This document shows positions 1 through 5,360 of a stretch of 6,555 bases of DNA, piece after piece. The stretch is from positions 1 through 6,555 of the forward strand of contig JAISXC010000299.1 of NCBI GenBank assembly GCA_031270875.1. The letters are read 5' to 3'. Positions within the stretch are counted from its first letter, which is position 1; the number at the start of each line of letters is the position of its first letter. Origin of the DNA: Desulfovibrio sp. (GTDB taxonomy: Bacteria; Desulfobacterota; Desulfovibrionia; Desulfovibrionales; Desulfovibrionaceae). Below the pieces are notes generated by a model. It made no database searches and was not told the DNA's origin. It worked only from the letters and a program-made list of their open reading frames with translations. A program made the position numbers and the translations under genes.

Positions 1-692
1 GCGAGGCTCTGCATTTTGACGGAAAGCCCTGTCATGCCCGCGGGACCGCCGTGGGCGTCCCCTCCGGCATCGGACCTGGTTCCCCGCGAGGCTTTCAGAA
101 AGTCAAAGAGGGCGTAAAAACCGAGAAAAGCCAGCAGAACTGCATAGATGGTGCTGATGAAAAGCTCGGAAAGCAGGGGATCGGCGTTGTAAAGCCCTTT
201 GTTGACAGCGCCGCCGATGACGGTTCCCGCGATGGAACCCGCGAGAAAGGCGACAGCCAGCTTTGCCGAAACATTGCCGAGCTTTTTATGCACGGTGGTG
301 CCCATGATGGCCTTGGCGAAAATGTGAAACAAGTCCGTTCCGACAGCCAGAATGCCCTTGACGCCCACCGCCATGAGCGCCGGGGTTATGATAAAACCTC
401 CGCCAGCGCCGATGCAGCCGGTGATAAGTCCGGCCGCCAGGCCCACGGCGATGGAAGCGAAAAAAATCGTTGTGGTGTAGAAAGCGGGCGCGTAAGCGCT
501 TTTCCCGCCCAGCATTTCATGGGCTTCGTAGGCCTCGGCCAGACAGACCATAAGGACGGGGGCCGCCAGAGCCAACAAGATCAGAAGTTTTTTGCGGCTC
601 TTGAGAATGGAGGCGGAAACCTCCATGTCCCAAGCGGCATAGGCCCGCGATCCGCTCAACAAAAATTCATACATCTGCCTGCCGAAATGCAT
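1..692 (-). CDS. TauE/SafE family membrane permease, C-terminus cut by window edge
   Basis: Only the first 230 codons are present; the frame stays open to base 1. The family (PF01925) comprises inner-membrane transporters linked to export or uptake of sulfite, sulfonates and related sulfur anions. The protein starts with a soluble stretch of about 34 residues, then a basic KSRKK patch and a hydrophobic segment near 36-52. The conserved glycine-rich core follows at about 81-105 (AGLITGCIGAGGGFIITPAL), with more hydrophobic segments near 143-163 and 177-197. Residues 203-222 form a Gly/Asp-rich linker (GTRSDAGGDAHGG), probably a loop before the second half. The extended N-terminus matches forms I remember from Desulfovibrio. 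The ATG at 692-690 has a strong AGGAGGAG ribosome site at 706-699, six bases upstream. The actual substrate cannot be read from the sequence; sulfite is an inference from family and host. Confidence 0.88.
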   Translation of the reverse strand, partial: MHFGRQMYEFLLSGSRAYAAWDMEVSASILKSRKKLLILLALAAPVLMVCLAEAYEAHEMLGGKSAYAPAFYTTTIFFASIAVGLAAGLITGCIGAGGGFIITPALMAVGVKGILAVGTDLFHIFAKAIMGTTVHKKLGNVSAKLAVAFLAGSIAGTVIGGAVNKGLYNADPLLSELFISTIYAVLLAFLGFYALFDFLKASRGTRSDAGGDAHGGPAGMTGLSVKMQSL

Positions 693-698
693 ATAAGG

Positions 699-706
699 CT
701 CCTCCT
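699..706 (-). promoter_or_regulatory. Strong ribosome binding site of the TauE/SafE gene
   Basis: The minus strand reads AGGAGGAG, then CCTTAT and ATG. This near-perfect Shine-Dalgarno sequence with a six-base spacer fixes the start at 692 and suggests efficient translation. Confidence 0.8.
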
Positions 707-781
707 GAAGTATTGCTGCAAAAAAACAGTATCCTGCTGTTATTACAAGCATAAACAGTCAGAATAAAACGCACTGCGGGT

Positions 782-809
782 ATAATAGCAGATTTTTTGC
801 TGTTGTAAA
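782..809 (-). promoter_or_regulatory. Candidate sigma70 promoter for the TauE/SafE gene
   Basis: On the minus strand TTTACA (809-804) is followed after 16 bases by TATTAT (787-782). Each box has one mismatch to the sigma70 consensus. Transcription would start near 775, leaving a leader of about 80 bases. The region is much more AT-rich than the flanking genes. This gives the permease its own promoter, separate from the upstream YkgJ gene, whose stop is at 819. Confidence 0.45.
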
Positions 810-818
810 AGAGATTTT

Positions 819-1613
819 TCACATGAGCGTTGAAACTTTTTTGGCCAATCCCTCCCTTAAATTGTTAAAAATCGCCATCTCCATCCAGTCCAGGGCAAAA
901 TTCAGGGCCGCCTCATCACCGGCAAGGCTTGTGTCCATAACCGCGGCCCTGCGCGGCCCGTCCGCCTCCACTCGCTTAAAAATATCCATTTTTTCAATAA
1001 GTTCACGAAATCCGTCCAACTGGAAAAGACAGAGCACAGCCATAGCGGCAAGACGCGCCTCCAGAGGTTTGCCCGTGGCGCGCACCATTGTCATCAGGCG
1101 CATATAGCGGTCGTTGGCGGCGTTGTACGCGGCGAGCTTCTGGTCGGCAAACCATTGGGCCGGGCTGCGCTTCCTGCCTTTGTCAAATCCCCTGCAATGC
1201 TCTTCGCGCACGAGGAAAAAACGCTCCGTCACTCCTCCGCCGTTCCCCATGGACGCGCCTCGCCCCAAGGGATAGCAGCGACAGGCGCCAGGGCGGTCTT
1301 CATAGACCATACATCCGGCAGGATTTACAAAGGGACAGGGGGCACCGGGGCCATCAAGCATGCGCAGCATGGGAAGAGGGAAACCCGTGTCCGGAAAAGA
1401 GCGCACCGTGGTGAAACGCCGTAAAAAATCCCCACCGGACATGCCAAGCCGGCGACGCAGGCGCAGCGCGTCATAGGGCGTCAGCGGCAGGGTGAGTTCC
1501 GCGCAACAGCGGTTGAAACAGGGAACGTCGGGATTGCAGTCAAAGCGGAATATCCCGTCAGCCTTGATTTCAGGCAGGCTGTCCAAAAATTCGCGGCTGG
1601 CATCGGTATCCAC
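819..1613 (-). CDS. YkgJ family cysteine-cluster protein (putative metal or Fe-S binding)
   Basis: This 264-residue protein carries the CxxCxxCC-type domain (PF03692, YkgJ family), whose biochemical role is not established; it is thought to bind zinc or an Fe-S cluster. The first cluster is C26, C32 and the pair C36-C37, in a variant spacing. The second is C93, C101, C111 and C113, within the typical CPF...GC.VYEDRPGACRCYPLG context; C140 is an additional candidate ligand. The C-terminal 120 residues are probably helical and lack recognisable motifs. The start is GTG at 1613-1611, supported by AGGAG at 1626-1622 with an eight-base spacer. It lies 93 bases after the hisG stop on the same strand, probably as the last gene of that operon. 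No signal peptide or membrane segment is visible, so it is likely cytoplasmic. Family assignment is firm; function is unknown. Confidence 0.85.
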   Translation of the reverse strand: MDTDASREFLDSLPEIKADGIFRFDCNPDVPCFNRCCAELTLPLTPYDALRLRRRLGMSGGDFLRRFTTVRSFPDTGFPLPMLRMLDGPGAPCPFVNPAGCMVYEDRPGACRCYPLGRGASMGNGGGVTERFFLVREEHCRGFDKGRKRSPAQWFADQKLAAYNAANDRYMRLMTMVRATGKPLEARLAAMAVLCLFQLDGFRELIEKMDIFKRVEADGPRRAAVMDTSLAGDEAALNFALDWMEMAIFNNLREGLAKKVSTLM

Positions 1614-1621
1614 GGGGGAAA

Positions 1622-1626
1622 CTCCT
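1622..1626 (-). promoter_or_regulatory. Ribosome binding site that selects the GTG start of the YkgJ gene
   Basis: The minus strand reads AGGAG, then TTTCCCCC and GTG. No in-frame ATG lies near the N-terminus, so this site is what supports the GTG start at 1613. Confidence 0.65.
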
Positions 1627-1706
1627 GATATTCTGTGAACGGCGCTCCAGACCGCCCGAAAATGGCAATCAGACGCCAGCCTGGCGCGGCCGGGTCGGCT
1701 TTTGCT

Positions 1707-2594
1707 TCAAATGACCTTGTTCAAGCCATATTCAATGATGCCTTCAGCCCCTGCCCGGCGCAACTGCGGAATCAGATCGCGCACCACGGCGCTCCGCACC
1801 ACTGTTTCCACGGAAAGCCAGGCCGTGTCGCGCAGGGGGGCGACCGTGGGAGAGTTGAGAGCGGGCAGCATCTGCAGTATGGCCTCAAGGTGCGCCGCCG
1901 GCGCGTTCATCTTGATGGCGACGAGACTTTCGGCGCGCAGGGCGCCCTGCAAAAGAAGGTTCAACTGCTCGATCTTGGCGCGCTTGCGGCTGTCCCGCCA
2001 GGCGGCCCTGTCGGCAATGAGCACCGGAAAGGAAACCATAACCTCGCCGATAATGCGCAGGCCGTGGGCGCGGATGGTGGTACCGGTTTCCGTCACCTCC
2101 ACGATGCCGTCGGCCAGTCCTTCCACCACTTTGGCCTCCGTGGCTCCCCAGGAATAAAAAACTTCCACATCCACGCCCATGCCGGCGAAATAGCGGCGCG
2201 TCACGCCCTGAAGTTCCGTGGCGATGCGCCTGCCCGCCAGATCCCGTGGCGTCCTGTAGGGGGAATCGCCGGCCACGGCCAATACCCAGCGGCAAGGTTT
2301 GTTGGATGATTTGGAGTACACGATGTCCGCCACGCGCTCCACCTTGTCCTCATGGCCGTATTCATTGAGCCAGTCCAGACCGGTGATGCCCGCATCCATG
2401 ACGCCGGCGGCCACGTAGGAGCCGATTTCCTGGGCGCGGCAGAGGGAGAGGGTGATTTCCGCATCATTGATATCCGGAAAATAATTGCGGCTGTGCTTGC
2501 GGATCTTCCAGCCGGCGCGACCAAAAAGATCAATGGTGGCCTCTTCAAGAGAGCCTTTCGGCACGGCCAGTTTGATGATCGGGGTTGTCTCCAT
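1707..2594 (-). CDS. hisG: ATP phosphoribosyltransferase, long form
   Basis: HisG catalyses the first, committed step of histidine synthesis, joining ATP and PRPP to give phosphoribosyl-ATP in the cytoplasm. The N-terminal catalytic region begins KLAVPKGSLEEATIDLFGRAGW (about 8-29). The PRPP-binding loop is at about 165-174 (VEVTETGTTI), followed by RAHGLRIIGE. At 295 residues it is the long form, and residues from about 220 to the end (SLVAIKMNAP... to IIEYGLNKVI) match the C-terminal ACT-like regulatory domain. It should therefore be a hexamer inhibited by histidine and need no HisZ partner. The ATG at 2594-2592 has GAGGA at 2605-2601, six bases upstream. The gene follows hisI by 43 bases, so the two are very probably cotranscribed. 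I see no leader-peptide attenuator; regulation is more likely allosteric. Confidence 0.97.
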   Translation of the reverse strand: METTPIIKLAVPKGSLEEATIDLFGRAGWKIRKHSRNYFPDINDAEITLSLCRAQEIGSYVAAGVMDAGITGLDWLNEYGHEDKVERVADIVYSKSSNKPCRWVLAVAGDSPYRTPRDLAGRRIATELQGVTRRYFAGMGVDVEVFYSWGATEAKVVEGLADGIVEVTETGTTIRAHGLRIIGEVMVSFPVLIADRAAWRDSRKRAKIEQLNLLLQGALRAESLVAIKMNAPAAHLEAILQMLPALNSPTVAPLRDTAWLSVETVVRSAVVRDLIPQLRRAGAEGIIEYGLNKVI

Positions 2595-2637
2595 GACTGT
2601 TCCTCACTGCATTCTAAAAGTCGATTCGGCGCAATCC

Positions 2638-3048
2638 TTATTTGCCGTTCCCGTAAACCCGCCGGGGGTCAAAAACCAGCGGCGCGCAGACATGACAGAC
2701 GTTATTGCGCAATTCGCGATAAAAACAGCTTCTTCTGCCCGTGTGGCAGGCTGCCCCGCCCTTCTGCTCGACAACCAGCAGAAGGGCGTCGTTGTCGCAA
2801 TCAAGCCGCAGGGAGCGCACAATCTGCACATGGCCGGAACTTTCGCCCTTGTGCCAGAGCCTGCCGCGACTGCGGCTCCAGTACCAGGCCTCACCGCTTT
2901 CCAGCGTTTTGCGCCAGGCTTCCTCATTCATATAGGCGAGCATGAGCACCTCGCCGCTGGACGCATCCTGCACGATGGCCGGAAGATGGCCTTTGCTGAA
3001 GTCGGGTTGGAAATCATGGGGGACACTGTCATCCGTCAAAGCCGGCAT
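2638..3048 (-). CDS. hisI: Phosphoribosyl-AMP cyclohydrolase
   Basis: HisI opens the adenine ring of phosphoribosyl-AMP, the third step of histidine synthesis, using zinc and magnesium. The 136-residue protein is monofunctional, with no HisE pyrophosphohydrolase domain fused. Family motifs are [13 protein letters not shown] (33-45), [17 protein letters not shown] (57-73), the DCDND metal motif (D83, D85, D87, with C84) and [11 protein letters not shown] with C101 and C108. The frame is open to a TTG at 3063, but that TTG abuts the AAGGAG ribosome site (3060-3055). The ATG at 3048-3046 sits six bases after that site and is preferred. An unusual detail is C118-H-V-C121 near the C-terminus. The gene lies 33 bases after ruvC and 43 bases before hisG on the same strand. 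Confidence 0.96.
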   Translation of the reverse strand: MPALTDDSVPHDFQPDFSKGHLPAIVQDASSGEVLMLAYMNEEAWRKTLESGEAWYWSRSRGRLWHKGESSGHVQIVRSLRLDCDNDALLLVVEQKGGAACHTGRRSCFYRELRNNVCHVCAPLVFDPRRVYGNGK

Positions 3049-3054
3049 GGCCTG

Positions 3055-3060
3055 CTCCTT
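3055..3060 (-). promoter_or_regulatory. Ribosome binding site that sets the hisI start
   Basis: The minus strand reads TTG-AAGGAG-CAGGCC-ATG. The ribosome site falls inside the longer open frame, so the upstream TTG at 3063 cannot use it and the ATG at 3048 can. Five N-terminal residues (MKEQA) of the longest frame are therefore probably not translated. Confidence 0.75.
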
Positions 3061-3081
3061 CAAAAATTCAGGTGTGTCTTT

Positions 3082-3591
3082 TCAGTGTTCCGCGGCCGTC
3101 AGTTTCGCAAAGCGTCGCATATTCAAATGACACAGGGCCACCGCCAGGGCGTCCGAGGCGTCCAGCGCCATTCCCGTTCCTTTGACGTTGAGCAGGCGCT
3201 TCACCATGAAGGCCACTTGCTCTTTTTCCGCGCGTCCTGTGCCCACAAGGCTCTGCTTGACCAGCGTGGGCGCATAATCGCTGATGGCCAGGCCATGAGC
3301 GGCGCAGGCCGCCACCGCCACGCCACGCGCCTGCCCCAGCTTGAGGGCGGAAAGGGCGTTTTTTGCGGTAAAAACCTGTTCCACCGCCGCCTCGTCCGGG
3401 GCGTGACTGGAAAGAATGAACAAAAGTTCGTGGTAAATGCGAGCCAGTCTGGCGGAAAATGATTTTTCTCCCGGAACGGCCCGCACAACGCCGCATTCCA
3501 GCAGGGTGAGCCTGCCGGATGCTTCCCGGACGACGCCCCAGCCCGTGCGCTGGGATCCGGGATCAATGCCGATGACGGTTACAGCTTGCAC
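3082..3591 (-). CDS. ruvC: Crossover junction endodeoxyribonuclease RuvC
   Basis: RuvC is the dimeric Holliday-junction resolvase that cuts recombination intermediates, normally with the RuvAB branch-migration motor. The 169-residue length is normal. The four acidic catalytic residues of the RNase H-like fold are visible: D10 in VIGIDPG, E71 in AAVEQVF, and D144 and D147 in ALDASDALAVALCH; H155 closes that motif. The conserved KNALSALKLGQARG helix (77-90) and PTLVKQSLVGTGRAEKEQV (108-126) are also present. The start is GTG at 3591-3589, eight bases after the yebC stop, without a strong Shine-Dalgarno sequence. It is probably translated by coupling to yebC. yebC upstream is the usual neighbour; downstream lie hisI and hisG instead of ruvA and ruvB. 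Confidence 0.97.
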   Translation of the reverse strand: MQAVTVIGIDPGSQRTGWGVVREASGRLTLLECGVVRAVPGEKSFSARLARIYHELLFILSSHAPDEAAVEQVFTAKNALSALKLGQARGVAVAACAAHGLAISDYAPTLVKQSLVGTGRAEKEQVAFMVKRLLNVKGTGMALDASDALAVALCHLNMRRFAKLTAAEH

Positions 3592-3599
3592 ACGCAGGA

Positions 3600-4337
3600 T
3601 TACCCGGCAGGCATGTCGTCAGGGAAGTCCGCGTTGGCGTAGACATTCTGCACGTCGTCATTGTCGTCCAGAGCATCCATCAGACGCAACGCTTTCAGTC
3701 CCGCCTCGGCATTCACGGCAACCAGATTCCGGGGGATCATGGCAAGCTCCGCCGCCTGCATGGCGATGCCCGCCTCCTCCAGCGAGTCGCGCACAGCGGC
3801 GAAGTCCGCCATGGCTGTGTGTATTGTCCAGACATCATCCTCATCCAGCACGTCGTCGGCTCCGGCCTCCAGGGCGGCCTCCATGATCCTGTCTTCGGCA
3901 TAGGCGGTCTTTTCCACACGAATCACGCCCTTGCGCTCAAACATCCAACTCACGCTGCCGCTCTCCCCCATGGAACCGCCGTGCTTGGTGAAGAGATGAC
4001 GCACCTCGGCCACCGTGCGATTTTTGTTGTCCGTGGCCACTTCCACCATTACCGCGATACCGCCGGGACCATAGCCCTCGTAAAAGCCTTCCGTCAGATC
4101 GCCGCCCGCGTCCTCGCCGGTGCCTTTGCGGATGGCGGCGTCAATTTTGTCCCTGGGAAGATTGACAGCCTTGGCAGCGGCTATCGCCGCGCGCAGGCGG
4201 GGGTTGCCCGCAGGGTCGCCGCCGCTTTTGGCGGCGATGATGATTTCCTTCGCCGCCTTTGTGAAAATCCTGCCCCGCTTGGCGTCCTGACGCCCCTTGC
4301 GGTGCTGGATATTGGCCCACTTGCTGTGCCCGGACAT
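3600..4337 (-). CDS. yebC: YebC/PmpR family regulatory or translation factor
   Basis: This is a 245-residue cytoplasmic member of the YebC/PmpR/TACO1 family. Members were first described as transcriptional regulators; later work on some members points to helping ribosomes through difficult sequences such as proline runs. The N-terminus [21 protein letters not shown] is diagnostic, followed by the FTKAAKEI helix and the [19 protein letters not shown] core (86-104). Further hallmarks are [20 protein letters not shown] (118-137) and a C-terminal [18 protein letters not shown]. The frame extends 35 codons further upstream, but that extension is low-complexity and unrelated to the family. The ATG at 4337-4335 has GGAGG at 4346-4342 and gives the correct N-terminus. 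It is followed by ruvC after eight bases, a widely conserved pair. Confidence 0.96.
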   Translation of the reverse strand: MSGHSKWANIQHRKGRQDAKRGRIFTKAAKEIIIAAKSGGDPAGNPRLRAAIAAAKAVNLPRDKIDAAIRKGTGEDAGGDLTEGFYEGYGPGGIAVMVEVATDNKNRTVAEVRHLFTKHGGSMGESGSVSWMFERKGVIRVEKTAYAEDRIMEAALEAGADDVLDEDDVWTIHTAMADFAAVRDSLEEAGIAMQAAELAMIPRNLVAVNAEAGLKALRLMDALDDNDDVQNVYANADFPDDMPAG

Positions 4338-4341
4338 AGAA

Positions 4342-4346
4342 CCTCC
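4342..4346 (-). promoter_or_regulatory. Ribosome binding site that sets the yebC start
   Basis: The minus strand reads GGAGG, then TTCT and ATG. The four-base spacer is on the short side but the match is strong. It lies inside the longer open frame and excludes the upstream start at 4442. Confidence 0.7.
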
Positions 4347-4355
4347 AGAACTGTG

Positions 4356-4361
4356 AGTATA
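4356..4361 (-). promoter_or_regulatory. Possible -10 box ahead of yebC
   Basis: TATACT on the minus strand matches five of six -10 consensus bases and would start transcription about 12 bases before the yebC ATG. The bases at -35 distance (around TTTCGT) match poorly. It could give yebC-ruvC-hisIG a weak internal promoter; equally it may be chance. Confidence 0.22.
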
Positions 4362-4438
4362 TCCACCGACGCTCCCTGACGAAATCTTCCGGTCATTCCC
4401 CTTTTGCCGCGCCGGCCGCGGAGAGGGCTTCGCCCCGT

Positions 4439-5053
4439 TCACGCAGAAAGTCCACTGTGTCCCGGGGGCAGAAAATTGAGCCCGACGAAAAAGATTTCCC
4501 TGCTTTCCGCGCGGGAACTCTTAGGCTTGAATATTTTGACCGTGGCAAAGACCCGCCGCATGGGGGCAAGCAGTTCCTGAATGTCCGGCCCCATAAAAAT
4601 TTTTACCACAAAGGCCCCGCCATGTTTGAGGCAAAGGCCCGCCAGGGAGAACGCCTCCGCAGCCAACTCCAGGGACCGCGCCTGGTCCGTAGCGCGCGAA
4701 CCCGTTGTGTGCGGGGCCATATCGCTCAAAACCACGTCAAAAGGCCCAAGCTCTCCAAGACGCGCTTCAAAAGCTGCCGAGCGGTTGAACACGTCCTCCC
4801 GCATGAATATCACCTGCTGCGGGAAGGCCACTCCCGTGGCCTGAATATCACAGGCAAGCACAAGACCCCCGCCTCCTATCTTTTCCGCGGCGCCGATGCT
4901 CCAGGAGCCGGGCGCGGCCCCCAGATCCAGCACCCTCATCCCCGGTTTCAAAAGGCGGAATTTCGCATCCAGTTCCTTGAGTTTGTAGACGGAGCGGGCC
5001 GGATAGTTTTCTTCCCTGGCCTTGCGGAAATAGTGGTCGCGGTATTCCTTCAT
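4439..5053 (-). CDS. rlmE: 23S rRNA (uridine-2'-O) methyltransferase RlmE/FtsJ
   Basis: RlmE (FtsJ, RrmJ) methylates the ribose of U2552 in the A loop of 23S rRNA using S-adenosylmethionine, a late step in large-subunit maturation. The 204-residue length is normal. The N-terminus [20 protein letters not shown] and SVYKLKELD are typical. Motif I is [11 protein letters not shown] (42-52), the SAM-binding loop. The K-D-K-E catalytic tetrad can be placed at K24, D111 ([11 protein letters not shown]), K151 (FVVKIFMG) and E186 (SREIFFVG). The ATG at 5053-5051 gives the conserved N-terminus, but no clear Shine-Dalgarno sequence precedes it. It is the first gene of the minus-strand block, 101 bases ahead of yebC and divergent from cbiB. 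Confidence 0.96.
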   Translation of the reverse strand: MKEYRDHYFRKAREENYPARSVYKLKELDAKFRLLKPGMRVLDLGAAPGSWSIGAAEKIGGGGLVLACDIQATGVAFPQQVIFMREDVFNRSAAFEARLGELGPFDVVLSDMAPHTTGSRATDQARSLELAAEAFSLAGLCLKHGGAFVVKIFMGPDIQELLAPMRRVFATVKIFKPKSSRAESREIFFVGLNFLPPGHSGLSA

Positions 5054-5123
5054 TGCGTATAAGCGGCGATGACCGCCCGCCTGTTTTGGCTTCAGGGCAA
5101 TGTCATGTAAACTTCAATTTGTC

Positions 5124-5152
5124 AGCATACATAATTTCATCACACAAGCCAA
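5124..5152 (-). promoter_or_regulatory. Candidate sigma70 promoter of the rlmE operon
   Basis: On the minus strand TTGGCT (5152-5147) is followed after 17 bases by TATGCT (5129-5124), each matching four of six consensus bases. The start would be near 5117, giving a leader of about 64 bases. The stretch is AT-rich and correctly placed for the first gene of the block. The match is moderate. Confidence 0.33.
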
Positions 5153-5198
5153 GTCCAAAAAATTGTGCCGGGAATTTCATCCTTGCGATGCTTTTGGC

Positions 5199-5247
5199 TG
5201 CCTGCGGCGAAAAGGCCGGATTGAAGAGAGGGCGGTCGCCGCAGGCA
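5199..5247. repeat. Perfect 12-bp inverted repeat with 25-base spacer
   Basis: TGCCTGCGGCGA (5199-5210) is exactly complementary to TCGCCGCAGGCA (5236-5247). The spacer is purine-rich. The right arm can instead fold locally (GCGG-TCG-CCGC, 5232-5242), so two structures compete. No T-run follows on either strand, so it is not a classical terminator. It lies 14 bases upstream of the cbiB -35 box and between the two divergent promoters, where an operator or an RNA structure would both make sense. Confidence 0.75.
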
Positions 5248-5260
5248 TGGCGACGCATTC

Positions 5261-5289
5261 TTGACTTTTCCCGGTGACGGTTCTAGGCT
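5261..5289 (+). promoter_or_regulatory. Candidate sigma70 promoter of cbiB
   Basis: TTGACT (5261-5266), five of six to the -35 consensus, is followed after exactly 17 bases by TAGGCT (5284-5289), a weak -10 match (three of six, with the key first TA and final T kept). Transcription would start near 5296. If real, it rules out the most upstream in-frame cbiB start (GTG at 5274). Confidence 0.45.
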
Positions 5290-5360
5290 TTTTCAATGGA
5301 CAAGCTCGGGCGCCGGGCGTGAACGCCGTTTTCCCGTACAGCGTGTGGGAATGCTGGTGG

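Larger units (their letters stand above)
5054..5360. other. Divergent intergenic control region between rlmE and cbiB
   Basis: About 307 bases without a credible gene. From left to right it holds a short rlmE leader, a candidate minus-strand promoter (5124-5152), a perfect 12-bp inverted repeat (5199-5247) and a candidate plus-strand promoter (5261-5289). A nine-codon mini-ORF (5296-5322) and the alternative in-frame GTG starts of cbiB (5274, 5319, 5343) lie at the right end. I looked for a cobalamin riboswitch because cbiB is a B12 gene, but found no B12-box or CCCGC-N-ACTG core. Confidence 0.6.

Noticed and set aside
51..767. 238-codon plus-strand open frame opposite the TauE/SafE gene
   Set aside because: The opposite strand encodes a clear membrane permease with a strong ribosome site; this product is low-complexity and hydrophilic.
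2485..3462. 325-codon open frame on the plus strand across hisG, hisI and ruvC
   Set aside because: It is antisense to three clearly conserved genes and its product looks like no protein family; long antisense frames are common in GC-rich DNA.
3600..4442. N-terminally extended 280-residue YebC
   Set aside because: The 35 extra residues are unlike the family, and a ribosome site directly precedes the ATG that gives the conserved [10 protein letters not shown] start.
5116..5191. 25-codon minus-strand frame (MKFPAQFF...) upstream of rlmE
   Set aside because: Its only purine-rich upstream bases abut the ATG with no spacer, and it runs across the candidate rlmE promoter.
5199..5247. tRNA or intrinsic terminator at the 12-bp inverted repeat
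   Set aside because: At 49 bases it is too short for a tRNA and has no cloverleaf arms; neither strand has a following T-run.
5053..5277. 74-codon plus-strand frame containing a lipobox-like LLAAC stretch
   Set aside because: It starts at a TTG with no ribosome site, overlaps the start of rlmE, lacks a proper signal-peptide n-region and covers the promoter elements and inverted repeat.
5054..5360. Cobalamin riboswitch upstream of cbiB
   Set aside because: No B12 box or conserved core sequence could be found; the inverted repeat alone is not diagnostic.
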